Assembly: GCF_937881195.1 (NCBI RefSeq)
Contig: NZ_CALGFC010000007.1
Span: 22,230 to 86,229 of the forward strand
Source: an uncultured Methanobrevibacter sp.
Lineage (GTDB): Archaea > Methanobacteriota > Methanobacteria > Methanobacteriales > Methanobacteriaceae
Direction of reading: 5' to 3'
Length of the DNA stretch: 64,000 nucleotides
In this document: in pieces, positions 9,715 to 19,155 of the stretch
Position numbering within the stretch: position 1 is the stretch's first letter
Layout: each line of letters opens with the position of its first letter
Notes under the pieces: generated by a model
The model's database searches: none
What the model saw: only the letters and a program-made list of their open reading frames with translations
What the model was told of the DNA's origin: nothing
Position numbers and translations under genes: made by a program

Positions 9715-10491
9715 ATGGCTAGTGATAAAATGTCTAAAAAGAAAAAAATAGGTATTATTATTGCTGTGATTTTAGCTATTATAGCAATCTCCAGTATTGT
9801 CTATGTTAATGATTATTATCGTCCAATGCCTTATGCAACTGAAGTTTTAGCTGATAATAACATAAGTAGTAATGTTTCTATAACTGAAACTGATGATTAC
9901 ATTTATTTTGAATATAAAGAAAAAAACAATATCACTAATAAAGAAATAAAAGGTAAAAAAGGACTGATTTTTTACCCTGGTGGAAAGGTAGCTTATGAAT
10001 CTTATGTTCCTTTTGCAAAAGAACTTTCAAAAAGAGGTTATGATGTGGCTATTGTCAAAATGCCATTGAACTTAGCTATAATTGATACAAACAAAGCTAA
10101 TAGCATTATTGAAAAATATAGTAATGTTGAATGGGTTATTGGAGGTCATTCTTTAGGAGGAACAGCTGCAAGTATTTTTGTCCATAATAATCCTGATAAA
10201 ACCAAAGGAATTGTATTTTTAGCTTCATACCCTTCTGAAAATTTATCAGACATAAACATAAAAGGACTTTCTATTGTTGGAACTAAAGATGGTGTTTTAG
10301 ATAAGAAAAGTTTTGATGAATCTCTTTCTAAGTTTCCAAAAAATACTACTTTTGAAATTATAAATGGTGGAAATCATGGTTATTTTGGATATTATGGATT
10401 TCAAGAAGGAGATAACAATGCCACTATTTCTAGAGAAAAACAAGAAAAAGAAACAGTCAATATCATTGATAAATTTTTAAAATCTATTTAA
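9715..10491 (+). CDS. membrane-anchored alpha/beta hydrolase
   Basis: The 258-residue protein has one N-terminal membrane segment (about 10-28) after a Lys-rich start, so the catalytic domain probably faces outward. The alpha/beta hydrolase triad is visible: the nucleophile Ser in GGHSLGG (near residue 145), Asp in GTKDGV and His in GGNHGYFG. The oxyanion region is in GLIFYPGGKV. This matches the small serine hydrolase group in which esterases and dienelactone-hydrolase-like proteins fall; the substrate cannot be told. An alternative start is the ATG at 9727, which has AGTGAT just upstream. It is monocistronic, with the converging BRO-like gene downstream. Confidence 0.8.
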   Translation: MASDKMSKKKKIGIIIAVILAIIAISSIVYVNDYYRPMPYATEVLADNNISSNVSITETDDYIYFEYKEKNNITNKEIKGKKGLIFYPGGKVAYESYVPFAKELSKRGYDVAIVKMPLNLAIIDTNKANSIIEKYSNVEWVIGGHSLGGTAASIFVHNNPDKTKGIVFLASYPSENLSDINIKGLSIVGTKDGVLDKKSFDESLSKFPKNTTFEIINGGNHGYFGYYGFQEGDNNATISREKQEKETVNIIDKFLKSI

Positions 10492-10675
10492 AATAGATAA
10501 TTAAAACATTAAAAAAAAAAAAAGAAACAAAAGTAAATTATTAAAAATAAATATTAAAAATAAAATTGAAAATAGAAATTAAAAATAGAAATTAAAAATA
10601 AATATTAAAAATAAATATTAAATAAATAAAAATTAAACAATATCAAGAAAAAAAAATTTAATATGAATATATAAA

Positions 10676-11506
10676 CTATATTTTATCATCTAATAATTTT
10701 GGATTTTTAGAATTATTCCTAGTTATTACTTTCCTACCTACTTCTTTCTCTAAGCTTTTACGAGCATCTCCAGCAACACTTCCGCCTCTCTTTGCAACAT
10801 CTTTACTTTCTTCAAATCCTTTAGGATTGACACCCCTAGATATCTCAGTAGTAGACGCCTCTGCTAACATATTAAGTACTAGTTCAATATTACTCATGTT
10901 GTCCCTGAGATTTTCTTTTTTAATATCTTTAAATTGTTTATATTCTTTTGTTGTCATATCAGACCATGCATTAGTAATTTCATCTGTTAATAATGCATAT
11001 TCTAATCCTTCTTTTACACCAGATCTATCCCATTCAGCTGTTAGGTCTTTACGAAATTCTATTGTTTTTAATCTTTGTGTTATCCATTCTTCAGAATATC
11101 CTTTTTTTCGATAGTTACTTATTGCTCTTTCAATAGCTAATTGAGGGTCTGCTATTTCATCCAACCTTTCTTTACCAACTTTAGCTAACCATTGCTTAAA
11201 TGGTTCTGCATTTGGTGATGGTATTGATTGAATTATCCTTAATATTTGTTCACTATCAGCGACATCAGTTAATCGCATTTTCCCATCAGGAGCAGGCATT
11301 TTTAAACCGTTACAATTTGTAACGGTTTCATTACCTTCATCTTTTAACCTCTTTTTAAGAACTCTCCAATAAGTCGTTGGATTTTTACTCCCACTAAGAA
11401 CTCCTACAACATCTATAACTGAAAAAAACCATTCTTCCTTATCTTCATCCCAAATTGCCCTAATTTCCCTATCTTCAAACAATTTTATGCTGTTTTTATT
11501 GGACAT
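10676..11506 (-). CDS. BRO-N / DinD-like protein (phage antirepressor type)
   Basis: The N-terminal 115 residues fit the BRO-N domain, with an IRAIWDEDKEEWFFSVIDVV-type opening, a WRVLKKRL motif and LTDVAD. The C-terminal part (about 215-276), with RGGSVAGDARKSLEKEVGRK, resembles the end of DinD (DNA-damage-inducible protein D). BRO-N proteins bind DNA and are often phage antirepressors, while chromosomal DinD proteins act in DNA damage responses. No phage or integrase gene is next to it, so it is either a resident DinD-like gene or a relic of a mobile element. The longest alternative frame on the other strand is a shadow. Confidence 0.8.
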   Translation of the reverse strand: MSNKNSIKLFEDREIRAIWDEDKEEWFFSVIDVVGVLSGSKNPTTYWRVLKKRLKDEGNETVTNCNGLKMPAPDGKMRLTDVADSEQILRIIQSIPSPNAEPFKQWLAKVGKERLDEIADPQLAIERAISNYRKKGYSEEWITQRLKTIEFRKDLTAEWDRSGVKEGLEYALLTDEITNAWSDMTTKEYKQFKDIKKENLRDNMSNIELVLNMLAEASTTEISRGVNPKGFEESKDVAKRGGSVAGDARKSLEKEVGRKVITRNNSKNPKLLDDKI

Positions 11507-11859
11507 TACATCAAAACCTTTTTATGAAAATTCTTTTTTTAAATTTTTAAAGCTTTAATTATAATTTTTTGCTTTTTTATTATAAATTATTTTTTTATAA
11601 TGTTTAATTATAATTTATATATAATATAATATTATTTTTTTCCAAGTAAATGAGAAATAATATAATTTAAAAAAAGATATTCAATTATAAAATAAATTGA
11701 TTTTTAATATTTTATTAAAATATTAAAAATAAATAAATAAAAATTAAGTAACTAAAAATTAGACAAAAAAAATTAAGTAAATAAAAATTAAGTAAATAAA
11801 AATTAAATAAATAAAAAATAAATAAATAAAAAATAAAGCTTAAATAATTAAATTAATTA
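11507..11859. repeat. intergenic AT tandem repeats
   Basis: About 11745-11835 carries a unit near ATTAAGTAAATAAAA repeated several times and fading into AAATAAATAAA. The part next to the BRO-like gene (11507-11700) is A/T runs with several possible TATA elements. No gene is seen. Confidence 0.5.
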
Positions 11860-13377
11860 TTATAAAGCTTCATTTTCTCCACCTTTAATAGCTACAACCT
11901 TTTTTATATACATTTTAGACCAAAACAATGCTATTAGACTTCCAATTATGTTTCCAATTACGATTCCCCACCATACTCCATATTGACCCATTCCTAAAGG
12001 AATAGCTAAAATATAAGCAAATACCACAACAAGGAGCAACTCTCTTATAGCTGTAAGCATGAATGAATCCAATCCTTTACCAACACCTTGGAAAATAGAA
12101 GCTGCGGTAGAACCCATTGGAACAAATAGATAAAACAATGCCATTACTCTGAGAAAATCAGTTATAGGTCCATTTAACATTGCAGTTTCAGGAGAATATG
12201 TAAATAATAATGCTATATATGGTGCAAGTATGAATGTAGATACTGCAGTAATAATAGATATTATAGTTCCAATTTTAATAGAGTAATTTTGGATAATACT
12301 AAAGTTTTCATATCTTCTAGCACCAAAGGAAGCCCCAACTATTGCAACAACTGAAATTGAAACAGATATTATTGGGACGATAGCTATCATAATTACTCTC
12401 CAACCAGAAGAATATATAGCTACTGCATCAGAACCTGAAACAGATACTAAAATCATGTTTAAAGAACCTGCAAGTATTGCCATTATTAAAAATTCAGCAC
12501 CTGCAGGTAAACCAACAGCTAAAATCTTTTTTAATATATCTTTACTGAAATTGAAAAGATTTAAAGATAATTTAATATATGTATCTTTTTTAAACCAATA
12601 AAGAATGATAAAACTTGAGATTGCCATTGATAGAACTGTAGCAATTCCTGCACCAGCAATACCATAACCTAAAGTATAAATGAATATAGGATCAAGTATA
12701 ATATTTAGAATAGCCCCTAAAGACATAGCATAAGTAGTTTTTTTAACATTACCTTCTGCACGAAGTATTCCGTAAGCAGCTGCAGTAAAGACAATGAATA
12801 TAGAACCTCCAAAGACAATATTACCATAGGCAAGTCCAAGTCCAACAGTAACTCCTGCACCAAGCATTTCAAGAATAGGTCTTAAAAATAAACCTAATGA
12901 TACCATTATGATTATTGTAAATATTATTGTGAGAAGTATTATATGCATAGCTGCATTATTGGCTTTATCACGATCACCTTCACCAATAAACCTAGATATA
13001 ACTGCAGTAGCTCCTGCACCAAGACCATTAGAAAATCCAATAACCACCATAAATATAGGCGTTATAAAACCAATAGCAGCAAGAGCATTTTGACCAAGTC
13101 CAGCTACCCAAACTCCATCAATAAGATTGTATAAAGAAGTAATTAACATTGCAACAATCATAGGTCCTGATAATTTCAATATAGCTTTTTTTGGATCTCC
13201 AAGAATAGTAGAAACACCTTCAGTTTGATTAAAATCATCAACTTCCTTATTGATATTTTTGTTATTATTATCATTTATGTTTTCATCTAATTCATTAGCT
13301 TTCAAAGAATCATTGCTGTAATTTTTATTATTATCATCATCATTACCATTGTCAATATTATCATTATCTTTGCACAT
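11860..13377 (-). CDS. MATE family multidrug/organic cation exporter
   Basis: The 505-residue protein has the twelve-helix MATE pattern after an unusual acidic, Asn-rich N-terminal tail of about 55 residues. The first helices contain MIVAMLITSLYNLIDGVWVA and GFSNGLGAGATAVISRFIGE, typical of MATE transporters, and the second half repeats the fold (GAEFLIMAILAGSLN). MATE proteins export drugs or metabolites in exchange for Na+ or H+; the substrate is unknown. The Asp/Asn-rich tail is encoded by low-complexity DNA and is probably cytosolic and disordered. The gene stands alone between AT-rich gaps. Confidence 0.93.
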   Translation of the reverse strand: MCKDNDNIDNGNDDDNNKNYSNDSLKANELDENINDNNNKNINKEVDDFNQTEGVSTILGDPKKAILKLSGPMIVAMLITSLYNLIDGVWVAGLGQNALAAIGFITPIFMVVIGFSNGLGAGATAVISRFIGEGDRDKANNAAMHIILLTIIFTIIIMVSLGLFLRPILEMLGAGVTVGLGLAYGNIVFGGSIFIVFTAAAYGILRAEGNVKKTTYAMSLGAILNIILDPIFIYTLGYGIAGAGIATVLSMAISSFIILYWFKKDTYIKLSLNLFNFSKDILKKILAVGLPAGAEFLIMAILAGSLNMILVSVSGSDAVAIYSSGWRVIMIAIVPIISVSISVVAIVGASFGARRYENFSIIQNYSIKIGTIISIITAVSTFILAPYIALLFTYSPETAMLNGPITDFLRVMALFYLFVPMGSTAASIFQGVGKGLDSFMLTAIRELLLVVVFAYILAIPLGMGQYGVWWGIVIGNIIGSLIALFWSKMYIKKVVAIKGGENEAL

Positions 13378-14163
13378 TTAATCACCTCTTATTGTTTATT
13401 AAATTTTTTTAAAATTATTTTAACTTATTTTAAATTATTTTAAATTATTTTAAATTATTTTGAATTATTTTGAATTATTTAGATCATTTAGAATTGTTTT
13501 AGATTATTTAAAATTCTTTTAAATCATTATAAATTGTTTTAAATCACTTAAATTAATTTTAAATTAATTTAAATTAATTTCAGATTAGTTACAAATTAAT
13601 TATAAATAAATTATAAATAAATTATAAATAAATTATAAATTTATAACAGAATTAATCTATAATATATTAAAATATCCAATTAGAGAATAAGAATATCAAA
13701 ATATAATAGAAATCTAGATTAATAAAAAATATTAAAAAAAGTAAATATTATAAAAACATTTAAAAAAAGATTTTATCATATTATTTATAATTTATAAATC
13801 TATAAAAAGATATTAAAGCTTATTTAATTATAAAATAATCTTAAACTGTAAATTATACATTAATATATATTATTTTTTTATAGTATATAACTTTTTTTAA
13901 TAAAATATTTGAAAATATTAAAAATATAAAATAGTTTCAATATAAGAAAACTTTAAAGATATTTAATAAAAATTACATATAAAAATGAAAGTAAATTTTG
14001 TAATTATTAAAATCATTAAATAATAAAAAAATAAAAATAACTAAAAAAGATTATTTAAAGATATTTAAAAAATTATTTAAATATTATTTAAAAAATTAGT
14101 TAAAGATTATTCAAAAATTATTATAAAAAATATAGAAAAATATTAAAAAATTGGTATAATAAT
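13378..14163. repeat. long AT-rich gap with short tandem repeats
   Basis: Two blocks stand out. At 13420-13530 a unit close to TTTTAAATTA (about 10-11 bases) is repeated roughly ten times with drift. At 13555-13640 TTAAATTAA units change into AAATTATAAAT units. The remainder is A/T-rich without a convincing reading frame or structured RNA. Confidence 0.5.
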
Positions 14164-14207
14164 TAAAAAAAATAGATTAAATCTTAAAATAAAAAATTAA
14201 TCTATTT
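14164..14207 (-). terminator. hairpin plus T-tract ending the pdxT-glutamate synthase operon
   Basis: Perfect 11-bp arms AAATAGATTAA (14170-14180) and TTAATCTATTT (14197-14207) enclose a 16-base loop. On the transcribed (minus) strand the second arm runs straight into a run of T (complement of 14164-14172). The hairpin overlaps the stop codon of the last gene. This looks like an intrinsic terminator or an mRNA 3'-end stabiliser. Confidence 0.6.
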
Positions 14208-15686
14208 AGATCCTGCCATCTCAACACCAGTTAATGCAGAAGCTTCAAGTGTTAATGATTTGAGATCTTGTTTTTCAATTTTACTAATATGAGTATTACC
14301 ACCTTGTTGAACTAACATACATGCTTCTTCAGTCATAGCTTTAATGTAATTAGCAACTTGAATTCCCTTTTGTTTATAATCAAGCCTATGACGTAAATGC
14401 ATATTTTGAGTAGCAATACCTTTTCTACAATTTCCTTTAAAGCACATTTGGCAGGTTTTACAGCCAATAGCTACTAAAGCAGCAGTAGCTATATATACTG
14501 CATCTGCACCAAGAGCAATAGCTTTAGCTACATCGGCACCGTTTCTGATTCCTCCACCAGCAACTAAATCAACACTACTTCTAAGATTAACTTCTTTAAG
14601 TGCTTTATCAGCCTCTACGATAGCAGCTAATGTTGGTATTCCTGCATGTTCCATAATTATATCAGGACCTGCACCAGTACCCCCTTGCATACCATCTACA
14701 ACAATAATATCGGCTCCACCTTTAGCAGCTATTTTAACATCATCAGCAACACGTCCAGCAGCGAATTTTACCATTATAGGAATTTGCCAGTCGGTAATTT
14801 CCCTAAGTTGGGAAATTTTCATACTAAGATCTTCTGGACCAACAATATCCATGTGTCGAGCTGGTGAAAGTGCGTCAGCACCTTCAGGAATGTTTCTAAT
14901 TTTTGAAACTTCTGCTGTAACTTTTTCACCAAGAAGATGTCCACCCATTCCAGATTTTGCACCTTGTCCGATTTTAATTTCAACTGCATCAGCATTATTT
15001 AAATAATCTGCAGAAACTCCAAAACGACCAGAAGCATATTGAGCAATTAATTTATTTGCGAGCTCTCTTTCTTCAGGAAGCATTCCTCCTTCCCCAGTAT
15101 TAGCAGCTGTGCCAGCAATAGTAGAACCTATAGCTAATGCCATTTTAGCTTCTTTACTAAGAGCACCAAAAGACATTGCACCTATCATGATAGGAGTAGC
15201 TAATTCAAGTGGTTTTTCTGCAAATCTACTACCTAAAACAACATCAGTCCGACAAGGTTCACGATATTTATCAATAGGAGGTCTTGAAACCTGTGCAGGA
15301 GTAATAACTAAATCATCAAAAGTAGGAAGAGATCTTGAAGAACCAGTACTCCTTATTTTATAAGAACCTTCATTGGCTTTTCTTGAAATCTCATTAAGGG
15401 TGTCATATGACCATACTCCTCTTTTATCATTAGATACAGCATTAACAGTAATTGCATCATTAGGACACATTTCTTCACATATCCTACAGCCAACACAATT
15501 TTTACTATGAATTGGATAAGGGTCCCCATTAATAACTTCATAAACCCCATGAGGACAATTGTTTAAACAAGAAAAACATTTACTACAAATATTTTCATCC
15601 CTACTATCACAAAGATACCAACAACATCCTGGGCGATTAAAATTTCTCTTACATAACATCATGTCTTTTTCAACTTTATAAGGCAT
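14202..15686 (-). CDS. gltB: glutamate synthase, FMN-binding catalytic subunit with ferredoxin-type N-terminus (archaeal)
   Basis: This 494-residue subunit makes glutamate from 2-oxoglutarate and ammonia passed on by the amidotransferase subunit. The N-terminus has two 4Fe-4S motifs (CSKCFSCLNNCP near 34-45 and CVGCRICEEMCP near 64-75). The remainder is the FMN-binding TIM barrel (GAMSFGALSKEA, GEGGMLPEE, GGADIIVVDGMQGGTGAGP), with a further cysteine cluster CKTCQMCFKGNC that should hold the Fe-S centre next to FMN. ATG at 15686 follows a GGAGG site. It is the last gene of the operon pdxT - amidotransferase - GXGXG subunit - this gene. The N-terminal ferredoxin module suggests reduced ferredoxin or a similar carrier as electron donor rather than a separate small subunit; this is inference. 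Confidence 0.95.
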   Translation of the reverse strand: MPYKVEKDMMLCKRNFNRPGCCWYLCDSRDENICSKCFSCLNNCPHGVYEVINGDPYPIHSKNCVGCRICEEMCPNDAITVNAVSNDKRGVWSYDTLNEISRKANEGSYKIRSTGSSRSLPTFDDLVITPAQVSRPPIDKYREPCRTDVVLGSRFAEKPLELATPIMIGAMSFGALSKEAKMALAIGSTIAGTAANTGEGGMLPEERELANKLIAQYASGRFGVSADYLNNADAVEIKIGQGAKSGMGGHLLGEKVTAEVSKIRNIPEGADALSPARHMDIVGPEDLSMKISQLREITDWQIPIMVKFAAGRVADDVKIAAKGGADIIVVDGMQGGTGAGPDIIMEHAGIPTLAAIVEADKALKEVNLRSSVDLVAGGGIRNGADVAKAIALGADAVYIATAALVAIGCKTCQMCFKGNCRKGIATQNMHLRHRLDYKQKGIQVANYIKAMTEEACMLVQQGGNTHISKIEKQDLKSLTLEASALTGVEMAGSK

Positions 15687-15737
15687 TTACTCCCTCCTAT
15701 TAAGTTTTTTTGAATAAATAATAATATTTATTCTATA

Positions 15738-16484
15738 TCAATCACAATAACAATCTTCTTCCTCATCATTACCATAAAAAGGACGTTTACTTTTAGGAAC
15801 TATCTTTTTAAAACTTTTATAATCTTCATCAGATAAGTCAAAATTATATTTATTTAATGTAGATTTAAGTTCTTCTAAATTTTCTTCAGATATATCTACT
15901 ATCTTAGCATTTTGACCTAAACTTTGAACAGAACCTTTAACATATATAGCTCCTCGAATAATAGATTCTCCTGCATCTTCACCAAGATCACCTAATACAA
16001 TAATTCGGCCACCCATCATAAAAATACCAGTCATGAATCCAGAATCCCCACCAATAACAACAGTTCCGCCTTTCATTATTTCTCCAGTACGGGATCCTGC
16101 ATTATTTTTAACAACTAGAATTCCATCATAGATACCTTGACCAGCACCATCACCAGCAGAACCATCTACAATAATTTCTCCACCAGTCATGTTGTCACCA
16201 ACAAACCAGCCAGCATTCCCATGGATAATAAGTTGAGCTTTATCTAACATTGTCCCAGCAAAATAACCAGCAGACCCTTCAACTTCAATATGTGCCTCTT
16301 CAGTGAGTCCTGCTACAAGATAATGCATAGCATTAGGATTTTTAATTAGAATTTTATTATATTGAGTAGAAACTTCTTTTATTTTTTGATTAGCTTCCCT
16401 TGGAGTCATTGATGAAAAATCTAACTCAAAAATATTATTTTCAACTTTAGCATTATTTGAATCTTTAATTATATTTGAATTCAT
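15738..16484 (-). CDS. glutamate synthase GXGXG (structural beta-helix) subunit
   Basis: The 248-residue protein carries the repeated glycine pattern of the GXGXG domain of glutamate synthase (GSAGYFAG, GNAGWFVGDNMTGG, GSAGDGAGQG, NNAGSRTGEIMKGG, GDSGFMTGIFMMGG), which forms a right-handed beta-helix that scaffolds the two active centres in bacterial GltB. Here it is a separate gene, as usual in methanogens. It starts 15 bases after the amidotransferase stop, with AGAGGAG overlapping that stop, so translation is probably coupled. The tail ends in an acidic/Cys motif EEEDCYCD that I cannot interpret. Confidence 0.93.
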   Translation of the reverse strand: MNSNIIKDSNNAKVENNIFELDFSSMTPREANQKIKEVSTQYNKILIKNPNAMHYLVAGLTEEAHIEVEGSAGYFAGTMLDKAQLIIHGNAGWFVGDNMTGGEIIVDGSAGDGAGQGIYDGILVVKNNAGSRTGEIMKGGTVVIGGDSGFMTGIFMMGGRIIVLGDLGEDAGESIIRGAIYVKGSVQSLGQNAKIVDISEENLEELKSTLNKYNFDLSDEDYKSFKKIVPKSKRPFYGNDEEEDCYCD

Positions 16485-16499
16485 AAATAAAAACTCCTC

Positions 16500-17453
16500 T
16501 TAAATTTCATAAACTCTAACTTCACCTGGAGAAATTTGTTCTACTTCTTGGGTATCCATAACTTCATGAAGTGCTATTTCTTCAGATGCAATTGCAAATA
16601 CATCATCATTTTCAGCCATTATTCCTGGACGAAGACCTAATTTATCTTTAGCTATTCCAATACCATTTGGAGTTCCTATAATATAAGAAAATGGACCATC
16701 CATATCTTCAACAGAATGTTCTAAAGCCTCTTCAAGAGAGTATCCAGTATCCAATTTATCAGCTATATAATGAACAAGACATTCAGTGTCATTATTAGTT
16801 TCAAATTTGTGACCTTTCCTTTCTAAAGGATCTCTGACTTTCCAATAATTAGTGATTTGTCCATTATGAACAACAGTTATGTCTTTAACAATATAAGTTT
16901 GAAATGGATGAGCATGATAACGATCTACATTACTTTCAGTAGAAAATCTAGTATGTCCAATAGCATGAGTTCCTTTTACATCACGAGTATTATAACGATC
17001 TGCAATTTCATATACTGAACCAACATCTTTTATCATTTGGAAAGAATGACTTCCATTTAAAACTATTACATCATTATCTGCATTAGCAGTAGAAGAATTA
17101 CCTAAATCTCCAATATTATCAATACTAGTAATTAAAGGTTTTAAATCACTAAAATTATCAAGAGCTATTTTACATTTATAAATAAAAGAATCATCAACAG
17201 AAGGTATAATTTCATCTTCTTTAATAGGAGTTTTAACATTAATAGCATCTTGAACAGTGTGTAGTAACCCTCTTTTATCAGCTACTTGTATATTTAATAC
17301 ATATTCATTATCTTCAAGACCCATTCCACCATAAATTGCAAAGCCTGCAGAATCTGGCCCTCTGTGTTGAAGAGCATGCAACATTTTAGTCATATCGTCT
17401 CCAACATTATGTAATTTTTTATCTTTATAAACAATTCCAGCTATTCCACACAA
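16500..17453 (-). CDS. glutamate synthase class II glutamine amidotransferase subunit (TTG start)
   Basis: This 317-residue protein releases ammonia from glutamine for the FMN subunit. It begins M-C-G-I-A-G; class II amidotransferases need Cys at position 2 as the N-terminal nucleophile, which fixes the start at the TTG codon 17453-17451. GGGGTGAT lies just upstream. Other family marks are QHRGPDSAG, GHTRFST, AHPF, VVHNGQITN and the acceptor-side DMDGPFSY. An insertion of about 60 residues (roughly 60-125) separates the first strands from GHTRFST. It is cotranscribed with pdxT (38-base gap) and the other glutamate synthase subunits. Confidence 0.93.
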   Translation of the reverse strand: MCGIAGIVYKDKKLHNVGDDMTKMLHALQHRGPDSAGFAIYGGMGLEDNEYVLNIQVADKRGLLHTVQDAINVKTPIKEDEIIPSVDDSFIYKCKIALDNFSDLKPLITSIDNIGDLGNSSTANADNDVIVLNGSHSFQMIKDVGSVYEIADRYNTRDVKGTHAIGHTRFSTESNVDRYHAHPFQTYIVKDITVVHNGQITNYWKVRDPLERKGHKFETNNDTECLVHYIADKLDTGYSLEEALEHSVEDMDGPFSYIIGTPNGIGIAKDKLGLRPGIMAENDDVFAIASEEIALHEVMDTQEVEQISPGEVRVYEI

Positions 17454-17491
17454 ATGAAATCACCCCTGTTATTATTATTTTAAAATTTTGA

Positions 17492-18112
17492 TTATCTATT
17501 TAAGTTTATAATTTGATTTAAATAATATTCATGTAATCTTGTATCATCAGTTAATTCAGGATGGAAAGACATAGCTATATTATTTCCTTGCTTAACAGCT
17601 ATAATATTTGAATCCAATTTAGAAAGTATTTCAACCTTATCATTAATTCCTTCATTAACTACATCATTACTCTCATTAAGAATATTTGAAACAGATGGCG
17701 CTCTTATAAAAACTCCTGGATAAGTATGTTCAAATATATTGATTTCACTCTCAAAAGAATCTCTTTGTCTTCCAAAAGAATTTCTTTTAACTTCAATATC
17801 CATAATACCCATTATATCCTGATCATAATCAGTTCTTTTAGAAAGAAGAACCATACCAGCACAAGTTCCAAAAACAGGAATATTTTTATCAATAATTACC
17901 TTATCAATCTCTCTTTCCTTAATAAGCTTACCAATAACTGTACTCTCTCCTCCAGAGATTATTATACCATTACATTCTGCCACTTCATCAGCATATCTAA
18001 CTACTTCAGCTACAATTTCATTTGTTTTGCCCATGTTTTTTATAGCTTTTAATGTAATATCAACATGTTCACTAACAGCACCTTGTAGATTTAATATTCC
18101 GATTTTAATCAT
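17492..18112 (-). CDS. pdxT: pyridoxal 5'-phosphate synthase glutaminase subunit PdxT
   Basis: PdxT (206 residues here) hydrolyses glutamine and channels ammonia to PdxS, which builds PLP from ribose 5-phosphate and glyceraldehyde 3-phosphate. The sequence shows GILNLQGAVSEH at the start, the GGEST loop, the nucleophile Cys in GTCAGMV and the His-Glu pair in SFHPELT. The partner pdxS is not in this window. The gene heads the operon with the three glutamate synthase genes, so two glutamine-using enzymes share one transcript. No clear SD is seen; the start at 18112 fits the family. Confidence 0.95.
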   Translation of the reverse strand: MIKIGILNLQGAVSEHVDITLKAIKNMGKTNEIVAEVVRYADEVAECNGIIISGGESTVIGKLIKEREIDKVIIDKNIPVFGTCAGMVLLSKRTDYDQDIMGIMDIEVKRNSFGRQRDSFESEINIFEHTYPGVFIRAPSVSNILNESNDVVNEGINDKVEILSKLDSNIIAVKQGNNIAMSFHPELTDDTRLHEYYLNQIINLNR

Positions 18113-18831
18113 ATTATTATTCCTTTACCAATAAATTTCCAAATATATCTTTAAATAAGTTATTTCTTCAAATAAAATTTATATATTTAATGAACCACAT
18201 TCTATAAAAATTATAAATTAATTGAGAAAATTTAATCAAATAATATAAAATATCAATCAAATAGTAGATAAATATAAAATATTACTATTTAAAATTTTAC
18301 ACACTTTCAGATTATAAAATTATTTTGAGATTATAAAATTATTATATAAAATTATAAAATGTTTATAATAAAAACTCTAAATAAATAAAAAATATAAATA
18401 AAAATATTATTATCCAATGAACATTATTCAAGGATTATTAAATATAATCATTTAAATTAGATAAAATATAGAGTTTATGACAAATATTAAATTAATAAAT
18501 ATAATATTTATTAATAAATCTAATATTTACATGTAAAATTCAATATTTACATTAATATTAATATAAAGCAGTAATAATCTATAATAACATATCTAACAGT
18601 GAATCATAAATTATATTCTTAATAATTATAAAAATACTTTAAGAAAAATTACATATTTGAAAATAATATAATTAACTCAAAATAGATTAAATTAATATCT
18701 TATTTACTAAAAACTATTAAGTAACTGTTATATTAAGCTAATAGCTAAAAACAATGATTAGTATATAATTGAAAGGAATAAATACAGAATATATTTTATG
18801 GCTAATTATCAGTAGTATTAATATAGCTTTT
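18113..18831. other. long AT-rich gap upstream of pdxT
   Basis: The 720 bases up to the candidate small RNA hold no convincing reading frame. Around 18733-18830 there are weak inverted matches, AAGCTA near 18735 with TAGCTT near 18823. No clear tandem repeat or RNA gene is seen before 18832, and the promoter of pdxT must lie near 18113-18200. Confidence 0.4.
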
Positions 18832-18918
18832 CTTATATATAAATTTACCGGAAGTGTGTTTCCGAGTAGACGATTTTTCTGAAAAAATAGGTTAAAGAAT
18901 GGAGTTTTTTTTAAAATT
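18832..18918 (+). ncRNA. candidate small RNA gene (TATA box, GC-richer core, T8 end)
   Basis: In an otherwise A/T gap, a strong TATA element (TTATATATAA, about 18833-18842) is followed by a locally GC-richer segment containing a hairpin CGGAA-N6-TTCCG (about 18849-18864). The sequence GAGTAGACGA follows, then a CTGA box-like motif inside a second inverted repeat (ATTTTTC / GAAAAAAT), and the patch ends with a run of eight T near 18906-18913. This order is what a short independent transcript would look like. I see no good box C, so a C/D sRNA is not established. Strand is chosen from the TATA-to-T-run direction. Confidence 0.35.
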
Positions 18919-19155
18919 GTTTAAAAAAAAACAAAAAATACTAAAATATTTTTAGTTTTCATAAAAATTAATTTTATAATTATTATTAAAATACTTTATT
19001 ATTTATCAAAAATAAAATTTTATTTGTTTAATAAAAAATAAAATAAATAAAAATCAATATAAAATATCAATTTAAAATATCAATTTAAAATATTTATTTA
19101 AAATATTAATTTAAAATATTAATTTAAAAAAGAATATAAAATAATAATTAAAAGA
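18919..19155. other. AT-rich spacer with short AT repeats
   Basis: Between the candidate small RNA and the end of the HEAT-repeat gene there is only A/T sequence. At about 19060-19130 a unit near ATATCAATTTAAA is repeated about five times. Nothing coding is seen. Confidence 0.4.
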
